This document shows, piece after piece, positions 1 through 11,113 of a stretch of DNA of 64,000 nt; within the stretch, counting starts at the first letter, position 1; every line of letters begins with the position of its first letter. The stretch covers positions 74,850,001-74,914,000 of the forward strand of contig NC_064838.1 in assembly GCF_024166365.1 (NCBI RefSeq), read 5' to 3'. The notes beneath the pieces were generated by a model. The model was given only the letters and a program-made list of their open reading frames with translations. It had not been told where the DNA came from and made no database searches. Made by a program: the position numbers and the translations under genes. The DNA is from Elephas maximus indicus. Its lineage: Eukaryota > Chordata > Mammalia > Proboscidea > Elephantidae.

Positions 1-223
1 CATGCGCGGCCTTGCAGCGGAGGCGGGGACATGTAGACAGCCAAAATTGGGAAAATGGCAGTGTTTCCTCGATTTTCCTGGCATCGGCCGTTTTGAGCGG
101 CTTGCTTTTTCTCCTGGTAGGATAGGGCCCTGACGGAGAAAGGCAGGATTACGTGTGCAGGAAAGGTGTGTGCTGAGAGGGTGACGACGTTGAGACCATG
201 CTGGGATCTTTAGTCCCAGGAAA
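1..223 (+). repeat. Partial unit U0 (end of A half)
   Basis: Base 1 corresponds to base 2723 of the next unit. Only the last 223 bases of an A half are in the window. It has catgcgcggcc, the form shared with U2, U6, U9, U14 and U18. Confidence 0.95.
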
Positions 224-796
224 GGCCCCTGGCGGGTGTGGGTCAGTGTTCTCTACCCATCCCACGTGGCGGGGGGAGGTTTTCACCATACAAAGCAGCA
301 GCGGAAGTATTCGTCGCCGGTGAGATTGCATCTGCCCACAAGCTCCACCTGGCCGGGGTCCGCCCCTACTGTATCGCCCATGTCAATCAACAGAAGCTAA
401 GACCTTCCAGAGAGACTACCTGCTATTGTCTACCCACGGGGAAGCAGGACAGCCAGAAGCCTCCCCCGTTTCATCGCTAGGCTCTCTCTCAGGCCCCTCA
501 TACTTGTGATGTGTCTCAAGGGTAGAACGAAGAGAGTTCTCCGAAGGAACACATACACAGAGGGGCCATAGATGCTGAGGAAGGGCGCCTTGCCTACTGA
601 TATCCTAGCGTAAGTGGAAAAGTGGTACCTGCCTGCTGGCCCAGTGTGTCGAACGTGTCCACATCAGGGGCTGCCTACTGTGAAGTGATTCCCTGGGTGC
701 CCTCAGTTTTGTGGCCCAAAAGAGAAGGGGCCGTCGTGTGTCCATGGGTGAAATGGAGGGCTCTGCGGAACTGGCCGCTGAGGCTGGACCTCTCCT

Positions 797-872
797 ATTG
801 GCTCAGTGTCTGTGACCCGTCCCCGTCAGAAGTTCCGGCCAGCCTTCCGGTGGCTGTCTCCATGGTGATTGG
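797..872 (+). promoter_or_regulatory. Paired inverted CCAAT boxes in B half (repeated per unit)
   Basis: attgg occurs at 797-801 (ctattggctc) and 868-872 (gtgattggg), 71 bp apart. This is the B-half equivalent of the promoter-like part of the A half, but without the two clear GC boxes. Confidence 0.25.
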
Positions 873-2085
873 GAAAGAAGCCTTAGGCGCTGCACTCAGC
901 CTTCACCTGGCCTACCTGGCCTCTTTCCCCTCATCTAGACCGCTGTGTGGATGAAAGAAAGAATGTCGGCCAATGACCACATGTCCTCATTGCCTTTGAA
1001 GGATTAGGCTCCTTGCCTGGGCAGAAGACAGCCAAGGTCAGCCTGAGCCTAGACACCTAGTGACCTGTGACACTGCAGGCAGTGACAGATGTTCTTTTTC
1101 ATGCTCACGTATCCGCAGGTGGCGGATTAAGAGTGGTCGGAGAAGAAGTGTAACTAGGGATGACACAAACACACGAGGGCACGGGGGAAAGGTCAGGGAA
1201 AATAGCTGAGGTCGTGGAGCTCTAGCGGAGCCAGTGTAGGGCCCAGGCCTCCCTCCTGTTCGTGGCAAAGAGGTGATCCATATGCCGCCATGCGCAGACT
1301 CTGGACTGCTTGGGCCCTGGATGCCCAGATTGCGGCCTTGTCTTCGGAGATGCGTCACACATGCACTGTGCCAGCGGAGGCTGTGGCCCAGCAGAGGGCA
1401 AAATCTTGAAAATGGGGCCTTCAGTTGACTTTGCCTGTGCTCTCCTTTGGCTGAGTGACATCGTGTGTTTCCTAGCAGGAGAAGGCATTCGTGGAGAGAG
1501 GCGGATTCCATGTGTGCAGGCAAAGTGTGTGCTGAGATGATGAGTCGCTGGAGACCACGGTGGACTCCTCAGACCCGGGATAGGCCTCTGGCAGGTATGT
1601 GTCAATGTTTTCTGCCCATGCCACTCAGCCGGGTATCTGCATAGAATGTTATCCCCGGAATTAGTAGTCTCCGGAAAGGCTGCTGCATGTCAGCAAGCTT
1701 CACCCTGCCAGGTCCGCCCGTGATGTAGCTTCCCAATCCGTGGCTACTCTCTAGACCTTCCAGATAGACTAGCAGATCTTCTTTGCCCTTGGGCAACCGG
1801 TAGAGCCAGAGGCCTTCCCCGTTTGTTCTTTCGTCTCTAGGCCCTCTGTTAGGCACTCCAAGGTGTGAAGTGACAAGGGGGAGAAGGAAGAGATTTCAGA
1901 GAAGGAACACATCCAGAGAGAGACAGAGAGAGGCAAGAGATGCTGAGTGGGGATGCCTTGCGTACTGATATCCTCAGGAAAGTGGGAAAGAGATACCTGG
2001 CCTGCGCTGCCAATGCCCTGAAGCAGTCCGCACCAGGGGCTGCCTTGTGCCTGCGTAGCCTTTCCGAGGGTGTGCTCAAATCCTG

Positions 2086-2104
2086 TGGCCACTAGGTGTC
2101 GTAG
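2086..2104 (+). promoter_or_regulatory. CTCF-like motif in A half (one per unit)
   Basis: The core ccactaggtgtc fits the CTCF core consensus (CCACYAGRKGGC, from memory) at 11 of 12 positions and is preceded by tgg. The mismatch, t for the second g of the GGC, falls on a conserved base, so binding is uncertain. The motif is present in every A half inspected and is not retained at the equivalent place in the B half. Confidence 0.35.
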
Positions 2105-2154
2105 GTCACAATGGAGGGCCCTGTGTCATCTGCCTGGCGGGCCGGATCTCTGCC

Positions 2155-2256
2155 ATTGGCTCGGTCTTGTCAGCAGGCCCATCGCAAGCTCCGCCCACTC
2201 TTCCGGTGGGGGGACTGTCTCTATGGTGATGGCAAAGAAGCCTCAGCCCCGCCCAC
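2155..2256 (+). promoter_or_regulatory. Inverted CCAAT box plus two GC boxes in A half (repeated per unit)
   Basis: attgg at 2155-2159 is an inverted CCAAT. ccgccc at 2191-2196 and ccccgcccac at 2247-2256 are Sp1/KLF-type GC boxes. No TATA box is seen. Together these resemble a CpG-type promoter, starting about 50 bp after the CTCF-like motif. U6 and U9 have lost the CCAAT (ccataggctc). Promoter activity is inferred. Confidence 0.35.
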
Positions 2257-2945
2257 CTGGCCTTTACTTCAGCTCCCTGGCCCGCTGACCCTCACTCAGA
2301 CCTCTGTGTTGCTCCAAATGAATGTCCGCCAGTGCCCTGGTGTCAGCACCTGGGATAAAGAATTCGGGACCTTGCCTGGGGCAGAAGGCAGCCTAGGTCA
2401 GCGGGTACCTGGAAGTCTACTGCCTTGTGACACTGCTGCCAGTGACAAATGGTGACTCCCACACTCACATATCGCCTGGTGGCAGAATGATAGTGATGGT
2501 TGGGGAAACATCGCTCCGGAGCACTTGTTTAGTGGGGCACCAGTCAAAGCAAAGGCCAGGGCCGGTAGTGGACGTCGTGGAGCTGAATGGCGAGCCAGTG
2601 AAGGGCCCAAGGATCCCTCCTGTATGTGGCGAACAGGTCATGCGTGTCCCCACGTCCATGAACCACTGGACTGCTGGGGCCCAGGCTGCCAGGATTTCGG
2701 CCTTGCCTTCGGAGCCCGGCCACATGCGCAGCCTTGCAGAGGACGCGGGGACATGTAGACAGCCAAAATTGGGAAAATGGCAGTGTTTCCTCGATTTCCC
2801 TGGTATCGGCCGTTTTGAGCGGCTTGCTTTTTCTCCTGGTAGGATAGGGCCCTGACGGAGAAAGGCAGGATTACGTGTGCAGGAAAGGTGTGTGCTGAGA
2901 GGGTGACGACGTTGAGACCATGTTGGGATCTTTAGTCCCAGGAAA

Positions 2946-5667
2946 GGCCCCTGGCGGGTGTGGGTCAGTGTTCTCTACCCATCCCACGTGGCGGGGGGAG
3001 GTTTTCACCATACAAAGCAGCAGCGGAATTATTCGTCGCCGGAGAGGTTGCATCTGCCCACAAGCTCCACCTGGCCGGGGTCCGCCCCTACTGTATCGCC
3101 CATGTCAATCAACAGAAGCTAAGACCTTCCAGAGAGACTACCTGCTATTGTCTACCCACGGGGAAGCAGGACAGCCAGAAGCCTCCCCCGTTTCATCGCT
3201 AGGCTCTCTCTCAGGCCCCTCATACTTGTGATGTGTCTCAAGGGTAGAACGAAGAGAGTTCTCCGAAGGAACACATACACAGAGGGGCCATAGATGCTGA
3301 GGAAGGACGCCTTGCCTACTGATATCCTAGCGTAAGTGGACAAGTGGTACCTGCCTGCTGGCCCGGTGTGTCGAACGTGTCCACATCAGGGGCTGCCTAC
3401 TGTGAAGTGATTCCCTGGGTGCCCTCGGTTTTGTGGCCCAAAAGAGAAGGGGCCGTCGTGTGTCCATGGGTGAAATGGAGGGCTCTGCGGAACTGGCCGC
3501 TGAGGCTGGACCTCTCCTATTGGCTCAGTGTCTGTGACCCGTCCCCGTCAGAAGTTCCGGCCAGCCTTCCGGTGGCTGTCTCCATGGTGATTGGGAAAGA
3601 AGCCTTAGGCCCTGCACTCAGCCTTCACCTGGCCTACCTGGCCTCTTTCCCCTCATCTAGACCGCTGTGTGGATGAAAGAAAGAATGTCGGCCAATGACC
3701 ACATGTCCTCCTTGCCTTTGAAGGATTAGGCTCCTTGCCTGGGCAGAAGACAGCCAAGGTCAGCCTGAGCCTAGACACCTAGTGACCTGTGACACGGCAG
3801 GCAGTGACAGATGTTCATTTTCATGCTCACGTATCCGCAGGTGGCGGATTCAGATTGGTCGGAGAAGAAGTGTAACTAGGGATGACACACACACACGAGG
3901 GCACGGGGGAAAGGTCAGGGAAAATAGCTGAGGTCGTGGAGCTCTAGCGGAGCCAGTGTAGGGCCCAGGCCTCCCTCCTGTTCGTGGCAAAGAGGTGAAA
4001 CATATGCCGCCACGCGCAGACTCTGGACTGCTAGGGCCCTGGATGCCCAGATTGCGGCCTTGTCTTCGGAGAAGTGTCACACATGCACTGTGCCAGCGGA
4101 GGCTGTGGCCCAGCAGAGGGCAAAATTTTGAAAATGGGGCCTTCAGTTGACTTTGCCTGTGCTCTCCTTTGGCTGAGTGACATCGTGTGTTTCCTAGCAG
4201 GAGAAGGCATTCGTGGAGAGAGGCGGATTCCATGTGTGCAGGCAAAGTGTGTGCTGAGATGATGAGTCGCTGGAGACCGGGGTGGACTCCTCAGACCCGG
4301 GATAGGCCTCTGGCAGGTATGTGTCAATGTTTTCTGCCCATGGCACTCAGCCGGGTATCTGCATAGAATGTTATCCCCGGAATTAGTAGTCTCCGGAGAG
4401 GCTGCTACATGTCAGCAAGCTTCACCCGGCCAGGTCCGCCCGTGATGTAGCTTCCCAATCCGTGGCTACTCTCTAGACCTTCCAGATAGACTAGCAGATC
4501 TTCTCTGCCCTTGGGCAACCGGTAGAGCCAGAGGCCTTCCCCGTTTGCTCTTTCGTCTCTAGGCCCTCTGTCAGGCACTCCAAGGTGTGAAGTGACAAGG
4601 GGGAGAAGGAAGAGATTTCAGAGAAGGAACACATCCAGAGAGAGACAGAGAGAGGCAAGAGATGCTGAGTGGGGATGCCTTGCGTACTGATATCCTCAGG
4701 AAAGTGGGAAAGAGGTACCTGGCCTGCTCTGCCAATGCCCTGAAGCAGTCCGCACCAGGGGCTGCCTTGTGCCTGCGTAGCCTTTCCCAGGGTGTGCTCA
4801 AATCCTGTGGCCACTAGGTGTCGTAAGTCACAATGGAGGGCCCTGTGTCATCTGCCTGGCGGGCCGGATCTCTGCCATTGGCTCGGTCTTGTCAGCAGGC
4901 CCATCGCAAGCTCCGCCCACTCTTCCGGTGGGGGGACTGTCTCTATGGTGATGGCAAAGAAGCCTCAGCCCCGCCCACCTGGCCTTCACTTCAGCTCCCT
5001 GGCCCGCTGACCCTCACTCAGACCTCTGTGTTGCTCCAAATGAATGTCCGCCAGTGCCCTGGTGTCAGCACCTGGGATAAAGAATTCGGGACCTTGCCTG
5101 GGGCAGAAGGCAGCCTAGGTCAGCGGGTACCTGGAAGTCTACTGCCTTGTGACACTGCTGCCAGTGACAAATGGTGACTCCCACACTCACATATCGCCTG
5201 GTGGCAGAATGATAGTGATGGGTGGAGAAACATCGCTCCGGAGCACACGTTCAGTGGGGCACCAGCCAAAGCAAAGGCCAGGGCCGGTAGTGGACGTCGT
5301 GGAGCTGAATGGCGAGCCAGTGAAGGGCCCAAGGATCCCTCCTGTATGTGGCGAACAGGTCATGCGTGTCCCCACGTCCATAAACCACTGGACTGCTGGG
5401 GCCCAGGCTGCCAGGATTTCGGCCTTGCCTTCGGAGCACGGCCACATGCGCGGCCTTGCAGCGGAGGCGGGGACATGTAGACAGCCAAAATTGGGAAAAT
5501 GGCAGTGTTTCCTCGATTTTCCTGGCATCGGCCGTTTTGAGCGGCTTGCTTTTTCTCCTGGTAGGATAGGGCCCTGACGGAGAAAGGCAGGATTACGTGT
5601 GCAGGAAAGGTGTGTGCTGAGAGGGTGACGACGTTGAGACCATGCTGGGATCTTTAGTCCCAGGAAA
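2946..5667 (+). repeat. Macrosatellite unit U2 (2722 bp, no hairpin)
   Basis: U2 has acacacacac in the CA tract, gaaacatatgccgccacg, gaagtgtc and caaaattttg in the B half. The A half has the common gggtggagaaac form and ends with gagcacggcc. It has gtcgtaagtca where almost all other units have gtcgtaggtca. Confidence 0.95.
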
Positions 5668-8389
5668 GGCCCCTGGCGGGTGTGGGTCAGTGTTCTCTAC
5701 CCATCCCACGTGGCGGGGGGAGGTTTTCACCATACAAAGCAGCAGCGGAAGTATTCGTCGCCGGTGAGATTGCATCTGCCCACAAGCTCCACCTGGCCGG
5801 GGTCCGCCCCTACTGTATCGCCCATGTCAATCAACAGAAGCTAAGACCTTCCAGAGAGACTACCTGCTATTGTCTACCCACGGGGATGCAGGACAGCCAG
5901 AAGCCTCCCCCGTTTCATCGCTAGGCTCTCTCTCAGGCCCCTCATACTTGTGATGTGTCTCAAGGGTAGAACGAAGAGAGTTCTCCGAAGGAACACATAC
6001 ACAGAGGGGCCATAGATGCTGAGGAAGGGCGCCTTGCCTACTGATATCCTAGCGTAAGTGGAAAAGTGGTACCTGCCTGCTGGCCCAGTGTGTCGAACGT
6101 GTCCACATCAGGGGCTGCCTACTGTGAAGTGATTCCCTGGGTGCCCTCAGTTTTGTGGCCCAAAAGAGAAGGGGCCGTCGTGTGTCCATGGGTGAAATGG
6201 AGGGCTCTGCGGAACTGGCCGCTGAGGCTGGACCTCTCCTATTGGCTCAGTGTCTGTGACCCGTCCCCGTCAGAAGTTCCGGCCAGCCTTCCGGTGGCTG
6301 TCTCCATGGTGATTGGGAAAGAAGCCTTAGGCGCTGCACTCAGCCTTCACCTGGCCTACCTGGCCTCTTTCCCCTCATCTAGACCGCTGTGTGGATGAAA
6401 GAAAGAATGTCGGCCAATGACCACATGTCCTCATTGCCTTTGAAGGATTAGGCTCCTTGCCTGGGCAGAAGACAGCCAAGGTCAGCCTGAGCCTAGACAC
6501 CTAGTGACCTGTGACACTGCAGGCAGTGACAGATGTTCTTTTTCATGCTCACGTATCCGCAGGTGGCGGATTAAGAGTGGTCGGAGAAGAAGTGTAACTA
6601 GGGATGACACAAACACACGAGGGCACGGGGGAAAGGTCAGGGAAAATAGCTGAGGTCGTGGAGCTCTAGCGGAGCCAGTGTAGGGCCCAGGCCTCCCTCC
6701 TGTTCGTGGCAAAGAGGTGATCCATATGCCGCCATGCGCAGACTCTGGACTGCTTGGGCCCTGGATGCCCAGATTGCGGCCTTGTCTTCGGAGATGCGTC
6801 ACACATGCACTGTGCCAGCGGAGGCTGTGGCCCAGCAGAGGGCAAAATCTTGAAAATGGGGCCTTCAGTTGACTTTGCCTGTGCTCTCCTTTGGCTGAGT
6901 GACATCGTGTGTTTCCTAGCAGGAGAAGGCATTCGTGGAGAGAGGCGGATTCCATGTGTGCAGGCAAAGTGTGTGCTGAGATGATGAGTCGCTGGAGACC
7001 ACGGTGGACTCCTCAGACCCGGGATAGGCCTCTGGCAGGTATGTGTCAATGTTTTCTGCCCATGCCACTCAGCCGGGTATCTGCATAGAATGTTATCCCC
7101 GGAATTAGTAGTCTCCGGAAAGGCTGCTGCATGTCAGCAAGCTTCACCCTGCCAGGTCCGCCCGTGATGTAGCTTCCCAATCCGTGGCTACTCTCTAGAC
7201 CTTCCAGATAGACTAGCAGATCTTCTTTGCCCTTGGGCAACCGGTAGAGCCAGAGGCCTTCCCCGTTTGTTCTTTCGTCTCTAGGCCCTCTGTTAGGCAC
7301 TCCAAGGTGTGAAGTGACAAGGGGGAGAAGGAAGAGATTTCAGAGAAGGAACACATCCAGAGAGAGACAGAGAGAGGCAAGAGATGCTGAGTGGGGATGC
7401 CTTGCGTACTGATATCCTCAGGAAAGTGGGAAAGAGGTACCTGGCCTGCGCTGCCAATGCCCTGAAGCAGTCCGCACCAGGGGCTGCCTTGTGCCTGCGT
7501 AGCCTTTCCGAGGGTGTGCTCAAATCCTGTGGCCACTAGGTGTCGTAGGTCACAATGGAGGGCCCTGTGTCATCTGCCTGGCGGGCCGGATCTCTGCCAT
7601 TGGCTCGGTCTTGTCAGCAGGCCCATCGCAAGCTCCGCCCACTCTTCCGGTGGGGGGACTGTCTCTATGGTGATGGCAAAGAAGCCTCAGCCCCGCCCAC
7701 CTGGCCTTTACTTCAGCTCCCTGGCCCGCTGACCCTCACTCAGACCTCTGTGTTGCTCCAAATGAATGTCCGCCAGTGCCCTGGTGTCAGCACCTGGGAT
7801 AAAGAATTCGGGACCTTGCCTGGGGCAGAAGGCAGCCTAGGTCAGCGGGTACCTGGAAGTCTACTGCCTTGTGACACTGCTGCCAGTGACAAATGGTGAC
7901 TCCCACACTCGCATATCGCCTGGTGGCAGAATGATAGTGATGGGTGGAGAAACATCGCTCCGGAGCACACGTTCAGTGGGGCACCAGCCAAAGCAAAGGC
8001 CAGGGCCGGTAGTGGACGTCGTGGAGCTGAATGGCGAGCCAGTGAAGGGCCCAAGGATCCCTCCTGTATGTGGCGAACAGGTCATGCGTGTCCCCACGTC
8101 CATAAACCACTGGACTGCTGGGGCCCAGGCTGCCAGGATTTCGGCCTTGCCTTCGGAGCCCGGCCACATGCGCAGCCTTGCAGCGGAGGCGGGGACATGT
8201 AGACAGCCAAAATTGGGAAAATGGCAGTGTTTCCTTGATTTCCCTGGCATCGGCTGTTTTGAGCGGCTTGCTTTTTCTCCTGGTAGGATAGGGCCCTGAC
8301 GGAGAAAGGCAGGATTACGTGTGCAGGAAAGGTGTGTGCTGAGAGGGTGATGACGTTGAGACCATGTTGGGATCTTTAGTCCCAGGAAA
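5668..8389 (+). repeat. Macrosatellite unit U3 (2722 bp, no hairpin)
   Basis: U3 is nearly identical to U1 up to 7910 (offset 5444). After that it carries gcatatcgcc and the gggtggagaaac A-half end instead of the U1 end. It is therefore a mosaic relative to U1. Confidence 0.95.
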
Positions 8390-11113
8390 GGCCCCTGGCG
8401 GGTGTGGGTCAGTGTTCTCTACCCATCCCACGTGGCGGGGGATGGGTAGAGAACCATACAAAGCAGCAGCGGAATTATTCGTCCCCGGAGAGGTTGCATC
8501 TGCCCACAAGCTCCACCTGGCCGGGGTCCGCCCCTACTGTATCGCCCATGTCAATCAACAGAAGCTAAGACCTTCCAGAGAGACTACCTGCTATTGTCTA
8601 CCCACGGGGAAGCAGGACAGCCAGAAGCCTCCCCCGTTTCATCGCTAGGCTCTCTCTCAGGCCCCTCATACTTGTGATGTGTCTCAAGGGTAGAACGAAG
8701 AGAGTTCTCCGAAGGAACACATACACAGAGGGGCCACAGATGCTGAGGAAGGGCGCCTTGCCTACTGATATCCTAGCGTAAGTGGAAAAGTGGTACCTGC
8801 CTGCTGGCCCGGTGTGTTGAACGTGTCCACATCAGGGGCTGCCTACTGTGAAGTGATTCCCTCGGTGCCCTCGGTTTTGTGGCCCAAAAGAGAAGGGGCC
8901 GTCGTGTGTCCATGGGTGAAATGGAGGGCTCTGCGAAACTGGCCGCTGAGGCTGGACCTCTCCTATTGGCTCAGTGTCTGTGACCCGTCCCCGTCAGAAG
9001 TTCCGGCCAGCCTTCCGGTGGCTGTCTCCATGGTGATTGGGAAAGAAGCCTTAGGCCCCGCACTCAGCCTTCACCTGGCCTACCTGGCCTCTTTCCCCTC
9101 ATCTAGACCGCTGTGTGGATGAAAGAAAGAATGTCGGCCAATGACCACATGTCCTCATTGCCTTTGAAGGATTAGGCTCCTTGCCTGGGCAGAAGACAGC
9201 CAAGGTCAGCCTGAGCCGAGACACCTAGTGACCTGTGACACTGCAGGCAGTGACAGATGTTCATTTTCATGCTCACGTATCCGCAGATGGCGGATTCAGA
9301 GTGGTCGGAGAAGAAGCGTAACTAGGGATGACACACACACACGAGGGCACGGGGGAAAGGTCAGGGAAAATAGCTGAGTTTATGGAGCTCTAGCGGAGCC
9401 ACTGTAGGGCCCAGGCCTCTCTCCTGTTCTTGGCAAAGAGGTGATCCATATGCCGCCATGCGCAGACTCTGGACTGCTTGGGCCCTGGATGCCCAGATTG
9501 CGGCCTTGTCTTCGGAGAAGTGTCACACATGCACTGTGCCAGCGGAGGCTGTGGCCCAGCAGAGGGCAAAATCTTGAAAATGGGGCCTTCAGTTGACTTT
9601 GCCTGTGCTCTCCTTTGGCTGAGTGACATCGTGTGTTTCCTAGCAGGAGAAGGCATTCGTGGAGAGAGGCGGATTCCATGTGTGCAGGCAAAGTGTGTGG
9701 TGAGATGATGAGTCGCTGGAGACCACGGTGGACTCCTCAGACCCGGGATAGGCCTCTGGCAGGTATGTGTCAATGTTTTCTGCCCATGCCACTCAGCCGG
9801 GTATTTGCATAGAATGTTATCCCCGGAATTAGTAGTCTCCGGAAAGGCTGCTACATGTCAGCAAGCTTCACCTGGCCAGGTCCGCCCGTGATGTAGCTTC
9901 CCAATCCGTGGCTACTCTCTAGACCTTCCAGATAGACTAGCAGATCTTCTCTGCCCTTGGGCAACCGGTAGAGCCAGAGGCCTTCCCCGTTTGCTGTTTC
10001 GTCTCTAGGCCCTCTGTCAGTCACTCCAAGGTGTGAAGTGACAAGGGGGAGAAGGAAGAGATTTCAGAGAAGGAACACATCCAGAGAGAGACAGAGAGAG
10101 GCAAGAGATGCTGAGTGGGGATGCCTTGCGTACTGATATCCTCAGGAAAGTGGGAAAGAGGTACCTGGCCTGCTCTGCCAATGCCCTGAAGCAGTCCGCA
10201 CCAGGGGCTGCCTTGTGCCTGCGTAGCCTTTCCGAGGGTGTGCTCAAATCCTGTGGCCACTAGGTGTCGTAGGTCACAATGGAGGGCCCTGTGTCATCTG
10301 CCTGGCGGGCCGGATCTCTGCCATTGGCTCGGTCTTGTCAGCAGGCCCATCGCAAGCTCCGCCCACTCTTCCGGTGGGGGGACTGTCTCTATGGTGATGG
10401 TAAAGAAGCCTTAGCCCCGCCCACCTGGCCTTCACTTCAGCTCCCTGGCCCGCTGACCCTCACTCAGACCTCTGTGTTGCTCCAAATGAATGTCCGCCAG
10501 TGCCCTGGTGTCAGCACCTGGGATAAAGAATTCGGGACCTTGCCTGGGGCAGAAGGCAGCCTAGGTCAGCGGGTACCTGGAAGTCTACTGCCTTGTGACA
10601 CTGCTGCCAGTGACAAATGGTGACTCCCACTCTCGCATATCGCCTGGTGGCAGAATGATAGTGATGGGTGGAGAAACATCGCTCCGGAGCACACGTTCAG
10701 TGGGGCACCAGCCAAAGCAAAGGCCACGGCCGGTAGTGGACGTCGTGGAGCTGAATGGCGAGCCAGTGAAGGGCCCAAGGATCCCTCCTGTATGTGGCGA
10801 ACAGGTCAAGCGTGTCCCCACGTCCATGAACCACTGGACGGCTGGGGCCCAGGATGTCAGGATTTCGGCCTTGCCTTCGGAGCCCGGCCACATGCGCAGC
10901 CTTGCAGCGGAGGCGGGGACATGTAGACAGCCAAAATTGGGAAAATGGCAGTGTTTCCTCGATTTCCCTGGCATCGGCCGTTTTGAGCGGCTTGCTTTTT
11001 CTCCTGGTAGGATAGGGCCCTGACGGAGAAAGGCAGGATTACGTGTGCAGGAAAGGTGTGTGCTGAGAGGGTGACGACGTTGAGACCATGTTGGGATCTT
11101 TAGTCCCAGGAAA
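8390..11113 (+). repeat. Macrosatellite unit U4 (2724 bp, hairpin form)
   Basis: This is the only hairpin-bearing unit in the left 27 kb (hairpin 8415-8453). From 9522 onward it is the start of the first copy of an 8.3-kb block repeated at +8166. Markers include gagtttatggagc and gtgtggtgag. Confidence 0.95.
8415..8453. repeat. Hairpin variant of the unit (first copy): 15-bp perfect inverted repeat
   Basis: The left arm ttctctacccatccc (8415-8429) and the right arm gggatgggtagagaa (8439-8453) are exact reverse complements around a 9-base loop. In the other form (for example 249-285) the right side reads ggggggaggttttcacc, so the arm is absent. The change adds 2 bp and explains the 2722/2724 length classes. 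The hairpin occurs in U4, U11, U13-U18, U19, U20 and U21, 25 bases after each unit start. Confidence 0.95.

Larger units (their letters stand above)
224..2945 (+). repeat. Macrosatellite unit U1 (2722 bp, no hairpin)
   Basis: The B half is 224-1582 and the A half 1583-2945. U1 carries the cacaaacacac form of the CA tract, gatgcgtc near 1350 and gtttgttc near 1826. Bases 1-2466 match 5445-7910 with two visible differences (443 and 1993). Beyond 2466 it switches to an A-half end shared with U5 and U8 (ggttggggaaac, cttgtttag, gcagaggacgcgg). Confidence 0.95.

Noticed and set aside
622..954. A 110-residue plus-strand open frame present in all 21 units
   Set aside because: It begins with GTG, not ATG, and its only methionines lie near the end. 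Units are so similar that shared openness says nothing about selection. Equally long frames overlap on the other strand.
1038..1523. Minus-strand 161-residue frame (also 127, 131 and 167-residue versions)
   Set aside because: It is created or destroyed by single changes between units, starts at TTG, and overlaps other frames. It looks like chance open sequence.
2427..2855. A 142-residue plus-strand open frame present in every A half in the window
   Set aside because: It starts at GTG; the first ATG leaves about 122 codons. No domain or repeat-wide protein similarity is recognised, and openness is expected in GC-rich DNA. A Ka/Ks comparison against a diverged homologue would be needed to revive it.
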